Assembly: GCA_934141615.1 (NCBI GenBank)
Contig: CAKPCM010000018.1
Coordinates: 1 to 16,823, forward strand
Direction: 5' to 3'
Origin: an uncultured Bacilli bacterium
GTDB lineage: Bacteria; Bacillota_I; Bacilli_A; RF39; UBA660
DNA length: 16,823 bases
The position numbers and the translations under genes are program-made. The notes below the pieces were generated by a model. That model had not been told where the DNA came from and searched no databases. It was given only the letters and a program-made list of their open reading frames with translations. Below, piece by piece: positions 1 to 6,718 of the stretch. The stretch's first letter is position 1. Each line of letters opens with the position of its first letter.

Positions 1-166
1 ATTCATCTGACGCGTTTTTCCATATTAGTTCCATAAATACTCCAAGACCAGGCAAAGCCTCTTCTAATCCTTCTTTAATAGTATCATTTATGGATTCTTC
101 TATTTCACTTTCGTTATCTCCTTTAAAATTATCTATAATGTATTTTCTTATGCTTACGTCTTTCAT
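1..166 (-). CDS. sspI: Small acid-soluble spore protein, SspI family (partial, 3' end outside window)
   Basis: Reading the minus strand from the ATG at 166 gives 55 codons that run off the window edge. The segment LPGLGVFMELIWKNASDE closely matches the conserved core of SspI (LPGLGVLFEVIWKNA in Bacillus, from memory), and the preceding acidic stretch (ESEIEESINDTIKEGLEEA) also fits. Bacillus SspI is about 70 residues, so roughly three quarters is visible. SspI is a minor small acid-soluble protein made in the forespore and found in the spore core; its exact role is unclear. A ribosome site AAAGGAT (174-180) lies 7 nt upstream. The gene is divergent from the DUF5684-like gene. The family call is from motif recognition only. 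If right, the organism forms or recently formed endospores. Confidence 0.8.
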   Translation of the reverse strand, partial: MKDVSIRKYIIDNFKGDNESEIEESINDTIKEGLEEALPGLGVFMELIWKNASDE

Positions 167-185
167 GTGAACCATCCTTTCAGTT

Positions 186-215
186 TAGTTTTGGCATATG
201 CTTTACATTTTATAC
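186..215 (-). promoter_or_regulatory. Possible forespore (sigma-G-like) promoter of sspI
   Basis: On the minus strand GTATA (215-211) fits the sigma-G -35 consensus GHATR. Eighteen bases later AAAACTA (192-186) matches CATNHTA at five of seven positions. The predicted start would leave only about 13 nt of leader, partly cutting the ribosome site, so this is a weak call based on expectation for an ssp gene. Confidence 0.25.
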
Positions 216-224
216 ATCATTTTA

Positions 225-253
225 TTGATAAAGTTTAATTAAAATTATATAAT
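225..253 (+). promoter_or_regulatory. Sigma-A promoter of the DUF5684-like gene
   Basis: TTGATA (225-230), a 17-base spacer and a perfect TATAAT (248-253), followed by ribosome site AAAGGAGG (264-271) and the ATG at 280. Confidence 0.8.
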
Positions 254-279
254 TAAGTAAAATAAAGGAGGAATTAAAA

Positions 280-1368
280 ATGAATGAAAGTTATTATGCA
301 GGTACTTCATATGGAGTATCAACTACATCAGGACTAACTGGTGCAATTGCGGCGATGGGATTATTCTTTTGGCTTTTATCTATGGCACTTGGTGTTTTGA
401 TGATTGTATCATTATGGAAAATATTTAAGAAGGCTGGAAAACCAGGTTGGGCATCTATCGTTCCAATATATAACATATATATTATGTGCGAGATAGCAGA
501 AAAAGAGTGGTGGTATATTTTATTATTGTGTGTTCCATTTGTAAATATATATGCAATGATAGTTTTATATAATGGTATGGCAAAGAGATTTGGAAAAGGC
601 GGAGGATTTGTTGTTGGTATGATATTATTACCAGTAGTATTTTTCCCAATGTTAGCATTCGGAAAGGATGCGACTATAGTTAACAATCATCCAAATATTT
701 CAAATGAAAATAACATGGCAGATAATACGTTAGGCGCAAATGCTAACGCAGTACCTAATATGAATGGGCAGACGGCTATGATGACAAACGAAATGGCTAT
801 AGAAAATAATCCGGTTATGAATGAACCAGTTATGAGTAACCCGGTAGGTAGCGTACCTTTTGGTAACACTAGTGCGGAATCAAGTTTAAATTCACAAAAT
901 AATGAAAGCGTTCAAAATAATCAGAATATTCCTGCAATGGATGAACCTGTTATGCCTCAGCCAAATGATAATGTGGCATCTCCAACGTTTAATAACGTAG
1001 TGCAAGACAATGTTCAAACGCCTGTTACTCCAAATACTATGGATGCAGCACAAAATGTAAACGTAGGGCAAAATATAGTGCCATCTTTAGAAAGTGTTCA
1101 AAATAATCCGGTTATGAATGAACCTGTTATGCCTCAATCAAATGATAATGTGGCTCCATCGTTTGATAACGTAAATAATAACGCAAACCAAAGTGTAGCT
1201 GAAGAAGTTTCATCTAACGCAGAAAATGCTATGAATACGGCTTTTTCTACTCAGGAAGAAATGTTAGACATTAATGATGAATCAGATGCAGCATTAGAAA
1301 ATAATATAGACACTTCAAAACATACTTCATTATGGTCTAATAACAATCAAAATAATGGACAAATTTAA
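280..1368 (+). CDS. DUF5684-like membrane protein with Asn-rich repetitive tail
   Basis: This is a 362-residue protein. Residues 22-128 resemble the DUF5684 membrane domain: a helix at about 22-46, the conserved WKIFKKAGKPGWASIVPIYN (46-65), a helix at 77-96 and another at 109-127. From about residue 135 to the end the protein is hydrophilic low-complexity sequence rich in Asn, Gln, Pro, Val and Met, with repeats of the form NPVMNEPVMPQ.NDNV. The tail has no recognisable domain and looks disordered. The function of DUF5684 is not known to me. AAAGGAGG (264-271) 8 nt upstream sets the start. The gene has its own promoter and a terminator right at its stop codon, so it is monocistronic. Confidence 0.8.
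   Translation: MNESYYAGTSYGVSTTSGLTGAIAAMGLFFWLLSMALGVLMIVSLWKIFKKAGKPGWASIVPIYNIYIMCEIAEKEWWYILLLCVPFVNIYAMIVLYNGMAKRFGKGGGFVVGMILLPVVFFPMLAFGKDATIVNNHPNISNENNMADNTLGANANAVPNMNGQTAMMTNEMAIENNPVMNEPVMSNPVGSVPFGNTSAESSLNSQNNESVQNNQNIPAMDEPVMPQPNDNVASPTFNNVVQDNVQTPVTPNTMDAAQNVNVGQNIVPSLESVQNNPVMNEPVMPQSNDNVAPSFDNVNNNANQSVAEEVSSNAENAMNTAFSTQEEMLDINDESDAALENNIDTSKHTSLWSNNNQNNGQI
803..1154 (+). repeat. Imperfect direct repeats inside the Asn-rich tail
   Basis: A 25-base unit at 803-827 recurs exactly at 1100-1124. A 37-base unit at 941-977 recurs at 1118-1154 with two mismatches. They encode NPVMNEP and EPVMPQ.NDNV. The repeats stay in frame, so they look like expansion of a coding repeat and not a mobile element. 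Confidence 0.85.
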
Positions 1369-1390
1369 AAGAGCAAACAAGCTCTTTTTT
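1367..1390 (+). terminator. Intrinsic terminator after the DUF5684-like gene
   Basis: AAAAGAGC (1367-1374) pairs with GCTCTTTT (1381-1388) over loop AAACAA, and a T-run reaches 1390. It starts inside the TAA stop codon. Confidence 0.85.
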
Positions 1391-1430
1391 CTTTTTCTAA
1401 CCTTAATAAATTTCAATTTAACATTATTCA

Positions 1431-1439
1431 TGATATAAT
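1431..1439 (+). promoter_or_regulatory. Extended -10 promoter of polA
   Basis: TGATATAAT (1431-1439) is a perfect extended -10. The -35 position at 17-base spacing (TTTCAA, 1411-1416) is weak. Ribosome site AGGAGA is at 1448-1453. Confidence 0.75.
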
Positions 1440-1459
1440 ATACTTATAGGAGAATTGAT

Positions 1460-4039
1460 ATGAAAAAGGTAATATTAGTAGACGGAAATAATTTGTTATT
1501 TAGAAGCTATTACGCTACGGCATACCAAGGAAACTTTATGAAAAATTCTAAAGGTTTTCCAACTAATGCGTTGTATGGCTTTGTTAATATGATAAATAAA
1601 ATAATAAACGATGAAAAACCAGAATATATGCTCGTTGCATTTGATAAAGGAAAGACGTTTAGACATGATAAATATGAGGATTATAAAGCTGGAAGAATAG
1701 AGATGCCAAACGAATTAAAACAGCAGTTTCCAGTTGCAAAAGAAATACTTACAAACCTAGGCATCAAATGGTTTGAAATAGATAATTATGAAGCGGATGA
1801 CATCGTTGGTACATTATCTAAAATGATAGATGATTGTGATGATTATAGAGGATTAATCGTAAGTAGTGACAAAGACTTGCTTCAACTTATAACTGATAAA
1901 GTTATCATGAAAATGCTTAAACCTAAAGACTACGTAATGATGACTAAAGAAACTTTCTTTGATGTATATGGTCTTACCCCAGAAAAAATGATTGATATAA
2001 AAGCTCTTCAAGGAGATTCATCAGACAACATTCCTGGTGTTAAAGGAATTGGCGAAAAAACAGCTCTTAAACTTTTGCAGGAATATGGAAGCTTAGAAGC
2101 TATCTATGATAATTTGGCATACATAAAAGGTGCAGTTGCAACCAAATTGATAAACGGAAGAGACAAAGCCTTTGAAAGCAAGGATTTAGTTACTATTTAC
2201 AAAGAAGTTCCACTAGGTTTTGGACTTGAGGATACAAAAATAACAAACGGAAATTTGGAATCCTTAAAGAAAATGTATGAAAATCTTGAATTTTATTCAT
2301 TTCTAAAAAATATGAAAGTTCAAAAAAGTCACGAGAAACTTTTGATAAATGAAATAGAAGATGTAAATGAGTTGGAAAACTTAAAAGCTCCTGTTTCATT
2401 TTATATAGAAATAGACAAGACAAACTATCATTTAGGGCAAATACTTGGAATGTCTGTTTATGACGGTAATACGGTTTATTACATAAAAAAAGATCTTGTA
2501 ATAAGTGCAATCAAGAAGATATCAAAATTAGAAAAATACACATATGATTTAAAGAAACACTACGTTTTACTAAAAAAACTCGGCTATCAAGTGGATAATG
2601 TTTCATTTGACCCAATGATTGCGGCTTATCTTCTAAACTATAACGTTAAAGATGACATCGCATATTTGGCAAATCAGTTTGGATATGACATACCATTTTA
2701 TGAGATTATAAGTAAGACAAAAGTAATTGATGAAAATAAAGTAAAAGAACTTGTATGTGCGAAAGCAAGATTTATCTACGAGGTAAAAAACGAGCTTGAA
2801 GAAGAGATGCAAAAAGAAGATTGCACATACTTATTTGAAAAAATTGAGATGCCACTTTCAATTGTTTTGGGTGATATGGAATATGTTGGAATAAGAGTAG
2901 ATAAGTCTGTCCTTAATAGTATGAATACTGAAATTGAAGGAAGAATTAAAGAAATAAGTGAAAAAATATACGAACTTGCAGGTGAAAAGTTTAATATATC
3001 ATCGCCAAGACAACTAGGTGAAATACTATTTGTTAAACTAGAAATTGGTAAGGGAAAGAAAACAAAAAACGGTTATTCAACTGATAAATCAATTTTGGAA
3101 AAATATAGTGATAGACACCCAATTGTTCCTTTAGTATTAGAACACAGGATGCTAACAAAACTTCAAAGTACTTACATAATTGGTTTGGAAGGAAATATTT
3201 TACAAGATGGTAAGATTCATACGATATATACACAAACACTTACGAGAACAGGAAGACTATCATCTGTTGAACCTAATTTACAAAATATTCCTATTAGAAC
3301 AACTTATGGTAAACTTATAAGAAAAGCATTTGTTCCTGAAGAAAATTCGGTTTTACTATCAAGCGATTATTCACAAATAGAATTACGTGTTTTCGCTCAC
3401 TTTTCAAAGGTACCAAACTGGATAGAAGCATTTAAAAATGATATGGATATTCATACGCGTACCGCGATGGACATTTTCGATGTAGGAAAAGATGAAGTAA
3501 CTCCTCTTATGAGAAGGCAAGCTAAAGCAGTTAATTTTGGAATTTTATACGGAATTAGTAGTTTCGGACTTGCTGAAGATTTGAAGATATCGGTTAAAGA
3601 AGCTAAGGCTTTCATCGATAAATATTTCGAAACTTATAATGGTACTAAAGTATATATGGATAGTGTTGTTAAAGATGCTTATGAAAAGGGTTATGTTACA
3701 ACAATAATGAATAGAAAACGAAGAATTGATGAACTTAATAATACCAATTACATGATAAGACAGCAGGGCGAGAGAATGGCTTTAAACACGCCGATTCAAG
3801 GTTCTAGTGCCGATATTTTGAAAAAAGCAATGATTGATATTTATAACGAATTTAATGAGAAAAAGCTTAAGAGTAAAATACTTTTACAAGTGCACGATGA
3901 ACTCATTTTTAATGTTTTAAAAGATGAAGAAGATGTGGTAAAAGAAATCGTAGACAGATGCATGGACGGAGCATATAAATTAGATGTGCCACTTAAGGTA
4001 GATATTGAGACCGGCGATAATTGGTATGATGCAAAATAA
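1460..4039 (+). CDS. polA: DNA polymerase I
   Basis: PolA (859 residues, Bacillus about 880) fills repair and Okazaki-fragment gaps and removes RNA primers. The N-terminal 5' nuclease is intact: D8 in LVDGNN, D113/D114 in YEADD, D137/D139 in SSDKD, and the helix-hairpin-helix GDSSDNIPGVKGIGEKTA near 188-205. The middle 3'-5' exonuclease-like domain has lost its metal ligands: Y315-I-E317 replaces DxE, and H367 stands where NLKYD has Asp, so it should not proofread. The polymerase domain has motif A DYSQIELR (D636), motif B R685...K689...F693...Y697 and motif C H812-D813-E814. AGGAGA (1448-1453) lies 6 nt before the ATG. mutM follows after 20 nt, forming a repair operon. Confidence 0.97.
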   Translation: MKKVILVDGNNLLFRSYYATAYQGNFMKNSKGFPTNALYGFVNMINKIINDEKPEYMLVAFDKGKTFRHDKYEDYKAGRIEMPNELKQQFPVAKEILTNLGIKWFEIDNYEADDIVGTLSKMIDDCDDYRGLIVSSDKDLLQLITDKVIMKMLKPKDYVMMTKETFFDVYGLTPEKMIDIKALQGDSSDNIPGVKGIGEKTALKLLQEYGSLEAIYDNLAYIKGAVATKLINGRDKAFESKDLVTIYKEVPLGFGLEDTKITNGNLESLKKMYENLEFYSFLKNMKVQKSHEKLLINEIEDVNELENLKAPVSFYIEIDKTNYHLGQILGMSVYDGNTVYYIKKDLVISAIKKISKLEKYTYDLKKHYVLLKKLGYQVDNVSFDPMIAAYLLNYNVKDDIAYLANQFGYDIPFYEIISKTKVIDENKVKELVCAKARFIYEVKNELEEEMQKEDCTYLFEKIEMPLSIVLGDMEYVGIRVDKSVLNSMNTEIEGRIKEISEKIYELAGEKFNISSPRQLGEILFVKLEIGKGKKTKNGYSTDKSILEKYSDRHPIVPLVLEHRMLTKLQSTYIIGLEGNILQDGKIHTIYTQTLTRTGRLSSVEPNLQNIPIRTTYGKLIRKAFVPEENSVLLSSDYSQIELRVFAHFSKVPNWIEAFKNDMDIHTRTAMDIFDVGKDEVTPLMRRQAKAVNFGILYGISSFGLAEDLKISVKEAKAFIDKYFETYNGTKVYMDSVVKDAYEKGYVTTIMNRKRRIDELNNTNYMIRQQGERMALNTPIQGSSADILKKAMIDIYNEFNEKKLKSKILLQVHDELIFNVLKDEEDVVKEIVDRCMDGAYKLDVPLKVDIETGDNWYDAK

Positions 4040-4059
4040 ATAAAAAAGGTGGGGTTTAG

Positions 4060-4869
4060 ATGCCTGAATTAGCAGAGGTTGAAACAACTAAAAGAGATTT
4101 AAAAAAGATTTTAATAGGTAAAAGAATTTGTAAAGTAGAAGTATTTTTAGATAAAATCGTTTATAATAAAAAGGATGAGTTTATTAAAAGTTCAGAAGGG
4201 CAAACGGTTTTGGATGTAAAAAGAAGAGGAAAGTGGCTTTTATTTGAACTTGATTCGAATTACATAATAATTCACTTTAGAATGGAAGGAAGATTTTATT
4301 TATTAGCTCTTAATGAGAAGAGAGATAAACACGATTATGTTATTTTCTATTTTGGTGATTTTTCTCTTCACTTTAATGATCCGAGATTGTTCGGAAAAAT
4401 GGAAATTATTAAAAAAGATGAGTTAGAAAAATTCTTTTTAGATAAAAAATTAGGACTTGAGTATACTGATTCTAATTTAACTCCGGAGTACTTGAAGGAA
4501 AAGTTTAAAACCCATCACACTGATATTAAAAAAATGCTTTTAGACCAGAGTTACGTGACTGGGATTGGCAATATTTATGCTGATGAAATATTATTTGCTT
4601 CCAAAATTAATCCGAAAAGTTATGCGGATAGACTTACTAAGCCAAAATTAAAGGAAATAATTGACAATACTAAGAAAGTATTTGAACATTCATTAAAGTA
4701 TAAGGGAACTTATCCGAATATAGATGGTAATAGGGGTACTTTTGAAGAACATCTTATGGTTCATAAAAGACAAGGTGAGAAGTGTTATAATTGTGGTAGC
4801 ATTATAATAAAGGAAAAGGTTGGTGGCAGAGGAACATATTATTGTCCTAAGTGTCAGAAAAAGTATTAA
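4060..4869 (+). CDS. mutM: Formamidopyrimidine-DNA glycosylase (bifunctional glycosylase/AP lyase)
   Basis: MutM (269 residues) excises 8-oxoguanine and formamidopyrimidines and nicks the abasic site by beta,delta-elimination. The N-terminus MPELAEVE keeps the catalytic Pro2 and Glu3 and Glu6; the usual second Pro is Ala5. K58 in VKRRGKW matches the conserved catalytic-face Lys. GIGNIYADEILFASKINP is the family helix-two-turn-helix signature. The C-terminal zinc finger is C242-x2-C245-x16-C262-x2-C265, with R257 in GGRGT as the usual lesion-contacting Arg. The start is fixed by the required Pro2 and by AAGGTGG (4046-4052). It is cotranscribed with polA, as in many Bacilli, but coaE does not follow here. 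No strong terminator is seen downstream, only a weak hairpin near 4912-4927. Confidence 0.96.
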   Translation: MPELAEVETTKRDLKKILIGKRICKVEVFLDKIVYNKKDEFIKSSEGQTVLDVKRRGKWLLFELDSNYIIIHFRMEGRFYLLALNEKRDKHDYVIFYFGDFSLHFNDPRLFGKMEIIKKDELEKFFLDKKLGLEYTDSNLTPEYLKEKFKTHHTDIKKMLLDQSYVTGIGNIYADEILFASKINPKSYADRLTKPKLKEIIDNTKKVFEHSLKYKGTYPNIDGNRGTFEEHLMVHKRQGEKCYNCGSIIIKEKVGGRGTYYCPKCQKKY

Positions 4870-4961
4870 TAGTTGGTATATTTTAATTAAATATCATTTA
4901 CAATTTTTTAGCTTTTCTTAGAAAAAGTGTTTTAAATGAAAAAAACAAAGTGTAAAGAAAT

Positions 4962-4990
4962 TTGACATTTCTTGTCGTTTATGCTATAAT
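4962..4990 (+). promoter_or_regulatory. Fully consensus promoter with extended -10
   Basis: TTGACA (4962-4967), 17 bases, TATAAT (4985-4990), with TG at 4982-4983 giving TGCTATAAT. All elements match the sigma-A consensus. It drives the 141-residue hypothetical gene. Confidence 0.92.
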
Positions 4991-4999
4991 ACTGCTACC

Positions 5000-5035
5000 A
5001 ATTGGGTAATATGCATAAATGATGATATCCCAATT
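5000..5035 (+). promoter_or_regulatory. 5' leader stem-loop
   Basis: AATTGGG (5000-5006) pairs with CCCAATT (5029-5035) across a 22-nt loop. The predicted transcription start is about 4997, so the hairpin would sit at the very 5' end of the mRNA, ahead of the AAGGGGG ribosome site (5041-5047). It could protect the mRNA or act as a regulator target; no known riboswitch class is recognised. Confidence 0.45.
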
Positions 5036-5054
5036 AGATGAAGGGGGTTAAATT

Positions 5055-5480
5055 ATGAAAGGATCTTATATTTTTGAATACTTAAACGAAAATGAGTTCA
5101 AAAAACTTGAACGTTCTGTTAAGAAGTATAATATGCTTGCTTATAAAAAACTAGTATTCGAATTTTATCCTGAAATGAAGGAAGGAAACTTTTTAGGTAA
5201 ATTAGTTAGTGTAAATAGTAAAGAAAACACGAAGAACTATGAATTAAAGTTACCAACCGATGACTTATTTATCAGGGTACACGGTGAGATAGTTTTACAT
5301 TATTCTGTATGTGAAAATTCTCATACAATAATTCTTGAAACCATCACTCCAGAGTCACTTTTATCAGAAGGTCATAGACAAGAACTTCAGGCGTATAAGG
5401 GTGTAATGATTTCAAAAGCCAACAGAGATAAGGATAAGTTTAAGATTGATTTATTAAATATGTTACAAAACGGCGAGTAA
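5055..5480 (+). CDS. Conserved-looking hypothetical protein, 141 residues
   Basis: I do not recognise this protein. It is soluble-looking and charged, without signal peptide or membrane helix. The N-terminal third is Lys/Glu-rich and helical in character (ENEFKKLERSVKKYNMLAYKK). The middle (about 70-105) alternates hydrophobic residues as in beta strands (LFIRVHGEIVLHYSV, TIILETI). The C-terminal third has a polar segment SEGHRQELQAYKGV followed by KDKFKIDLLNMLQ. It stands alone between its own consensus promoter and a terminator that overlaps the stop codon. The strength of the promoter suggests an abundant product. AAGGGGG (5041-5047), 7 nt upstream, supports the start. The function is unknown. 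Confidence 0.8.
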   Translation: MKGSYIFEYLNENEFKKLERSVKKYNMLAYKKLVFEFYPEMKEGNFLGKLVSVNSKENTKNYELKLPTDDLFIRVHGEIVLHYSVCENSHTIILETITPESLLSEGHRQELQAYKGVMISKANRDKDKFKIDLLNMLQNGE

Positions 5481-5493
5481 TCGTCGTTTTTTT
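5467..5493 (+). terminator. Intrinsic terminator overlapping the stop codon
   Basis: AAAACGGCGA (5467-5476) pairs with TCGTCGTTTT (5481-5490) with one G-T wobble. The four-base loop GTAA contains the stop codon (5478-5480). A T-run reaches 5493. Confidence 0.85.
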
Positions 5494-5525
5494 GTTAAAA
5501 AAATTAATTTTTTTATCTAATCATA

Positions 5526-5554
5526 TTGATTAACTTAAAAGAATATGATAATAT
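5526..5554 (+). promoter_or_regulatory. Probable promoter of the tRNA-Ile2/tRNA-Leu pair
   Basis: TTGATT (5526-5531) and TAATAT (5549-5554) at 17-base spacing, about 25 bases before the first tRNA base. The -10 is weak and other alignments in this AT-rich run are possible. Confidence 0.45.
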
Positions 5555-5578
5555 ATAAAAGCAGTGAGAAAATTATAT

Positions 5579-5655
5579 GGACCCTTAGCTCAGTTGGTTA
5601 GAGCATCCGGCTCATAACCGGGCGGTCGTAGGTTCGAGTCCTACAGGGTCCACCA
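5579..5655 (+). tRNA. tRNA with CAT anticodon, probably tRNA-Ile2 (lysidine-modified)
   Basis: A 77-nt cloverleaf with encoded CCA. The acceptor GGACCCT/AGGGTCC is fully paired, the D-arm contains CAGTTGGTTAGAGC, the anticodon loop is CTCATAA on a CCGG/CCGG stem, and the T-arm is GTAGG-TTCGAGT-CCTAC. The paired G1-C72 rules out the initiator. The sequence resembles, from memory, the Bacillus and Mycoplasma tRNA-Ile(CAT), which starts GGACC and reads AUA after TilS adds lysidine, more than elongator tRNA-Met. Identity as Ile2 is likely but not proven from sequence alone. Confidence 0.92.
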
Positions 5656-5661
5656 CTAAGT

Positions 5662-5746
5662 GCGGGTATGGCGAAATTGGCAGACGCGCTAGACTTAGGA
5701 TCTAGTGGAGTAATCCGTGGGGGTTCAAGTCCCTTTACCCGCACCA
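5662..5746 (+). tRNA. tRNA-Leu (TAG anticodon)
   Basis: An 85-nt class II tRNA with a long variable arm. The acceptor is GCGGGTA/TACCCGC, the anticodon stem CTAGA/TCTAG encloses loop CTTAGGA (anticodon TAG), the T-loop is TTCAAGT, and CCA is encoded. It begins six bases after tRNA-Ile2, so the two are one transcript. Confidence 0.95.
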
Positions 5747-5755
5747 TTAAGCATT

Positions 5756-5783
5756 AAACATCAGAAACCTTCTGATGTTTTTT
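5756..5783 (+). terminator. Terminator of the first tRNA pair
   Basis: AAACATCAGAA (5756-5766) pairs perfectly with TTCTGATGTTT (5770-5780) over loop ACC; T-run 5778-5783. Confidence 0.92.
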
Positions 5784-5869
5784 AGTGGTGGAACGAACCT
5801 ACGACCACCAACTTTTATTAAAATCAAATATTTTTTACAAAATACGAGTTTTTTCGCTCTAACCAACTG
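5782..5869 (-). pseudogene. Decayed inverted copy of tRNA-Ile2 (tRNA-like relic, antisense)
   Basis: Three blocks are exact reverse complements of the upstream tRNA-Ile2, in tRNA order when read on the minus strand. 5856-5869 matches the D-arm (5591-5604, 14 nt). 5794-5806 matches the variable/T-arm 5' side (5624-5636, 13 nt). 5782-5792 matches the 3' end with CCA and four flanking bases (5649-5659, 11 nt). The anticodon region is 49 nt of AT-rich DNA instead of 19. Twelve native bases of the T-arm and acceptor 3' strand (5637-5648) are reduced to one base here. The copied flank past CCA shows an inverted duplication of the locus. A fold into a working tRNA is not possible. Whether it is transcribed is unknown. 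Confidence 0.8.
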
Positions 5870-5901
5870 GTAATATAGCACCTAAAAAAAGGAGATATAT
5901 T

Positions 5902-6654
5902 ATGAGACAGGAATTTTTTCAAATAATAGAAGAATTTTTAAAACTTAACGAAAAGGGATACGTAGAAAGCATTAGCAAAGAGAAAAACTCTTGCGGTTTA
6001 ACCTTGGAACATCTACTTGGAAAAGAACCAGATAGCATGTTTTTTCCGGATTATAATGGCGTAGAACTTAAAACCACCACCAGATTTAGCAGATACAATA
6101 TAAATCTTTTTTCGCTAACATTTGACGGTCCTAGTTTATTTGAGAGTAACTATATGTTAGAAGAATATGGCAAAACAGATTCTTCATTGCCTCAAAAAAA
6201 GACTTTGTATGCAAATTTAAAATTAAACCAAAAAGTACTCGTTAATGAAGAATATTATTTTGAATTAAAAATCGACTATGAAGATGAAAAAATCTTTATA
6301 AAAATATATGATATAAACATGAACTTCATAGAAGATAGGTGCTTTATCTATTTTGATACCATTAGGTGCCGTGCACAAGTGAAACTAGACAAACTAGCAC
6401 TTATATATGCAAGTAAAAAGAAAACAGAAGATAATTTATTTTACAGATATTACAAAATAAAATGCCTTAAGTATAAGGGCTTCGAGCAGTTTTTAAAATC
6501 CATAGAAGATGGAACCGTGAAGCTAGATATTATGTTAAGATCTGTAAAAAATGATGATAAAGTTTCTAAAAGAGGTAACAAAAACATGAACTTTTCAGTA
6601 GTTAAAACAAGAATAAATAGGTTATTTGATAACGTTTTCACATACGAAGATTAA
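5902..6654 (+). CDS. MvaI/BcnI-type restriction endonuclease-like protein (orphan)
   Basis: This 250-residue protein resembles the MvaI/BcnI family of MutH-fold restriction endonucleases. The core is GLTLEHLLG (32-40, E36) followed by FPDYNGVELKTTTR (48-61). This gives D50-x4-E55-x-K57, the PD-(D/E)xK catalytic motif. LFSLTFDGP and the C-terminal block FLKSIEDGTVKLDIML...NFSVVKTRINRLF also match my memory of that family. The protein is about full length and the catalytic residues are present, so it looks intact. No DNA methyltransferase lies within the window. AAGGAGA (5889-5895) is 6 nt before the ATG, but no convincing promoter is seen. Possible roles are restriction, defence or repair nicking; specificity cannot be read from sequence. 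Confidence 0.68.
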   Translation: MRQEFFQIIEEFLKLNEKGYVESISKEKNSCGLTLEHLLGKEPDSMFFPDYNGVELKTTTRFSRYNINLFSLTFDGPSLFESNYMLEEYGKTDSSLPQKKTLYANLKLNQKVLVNEEYYFELKIDYEDEKIFIKIYDINMNFIEDRCFIYFDTIRCRAQVKLDKLALIYASKKKTEDNLFYRYYKIKCLKYKGFEQFLKSIEDGTVKLDIMLRSVKNDDKVSKRGNKNMNFSVVKTRINRLFDNVFTYED

Positions 6655-6662
6655 AGTTTTGG

Positions 6663-6691
6663 TTGTAAAACTTATGCAATGTTAGTATAAT
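6663..6691 (+). promoter_or_regulatory. Promoter of the small membrane protein at 6719
   Basis: TTGTAA (6663-6668), 17 bases, TATAAT (6686-6691). The -35 lies within a small hairpin (6654-6660 with 6667-6673) that lacks a T-run and is not a convincing terminator for the nuclease gene. Confidence 0.7.
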
Positions 6692-6718
6692 ATAAATGAA
6701 GATATGGAGTTGATTTAT

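Noticed and set aside
803..1154. Repeats as a CRISPR array or miniature transposon.
   Set aside because: They are imperfect, in frame, without regular spacers or terminal inverted repeats, and encode a continuous repetitive tail.
4912..4933. A hairpin after mutM as terminator.
   Set aside because: The stem is short, A/T-rich and lacks a continuous T-run.
5579..5655. The CAT tRNA as initiator or elongator tRNA-Met.
   Set aside because: G1-C72 is paired, unlike the initiator, and the body resembles tRNA-Ile2 of Bacillus/Mycoplasma. Elongator Met is not fully excluded.
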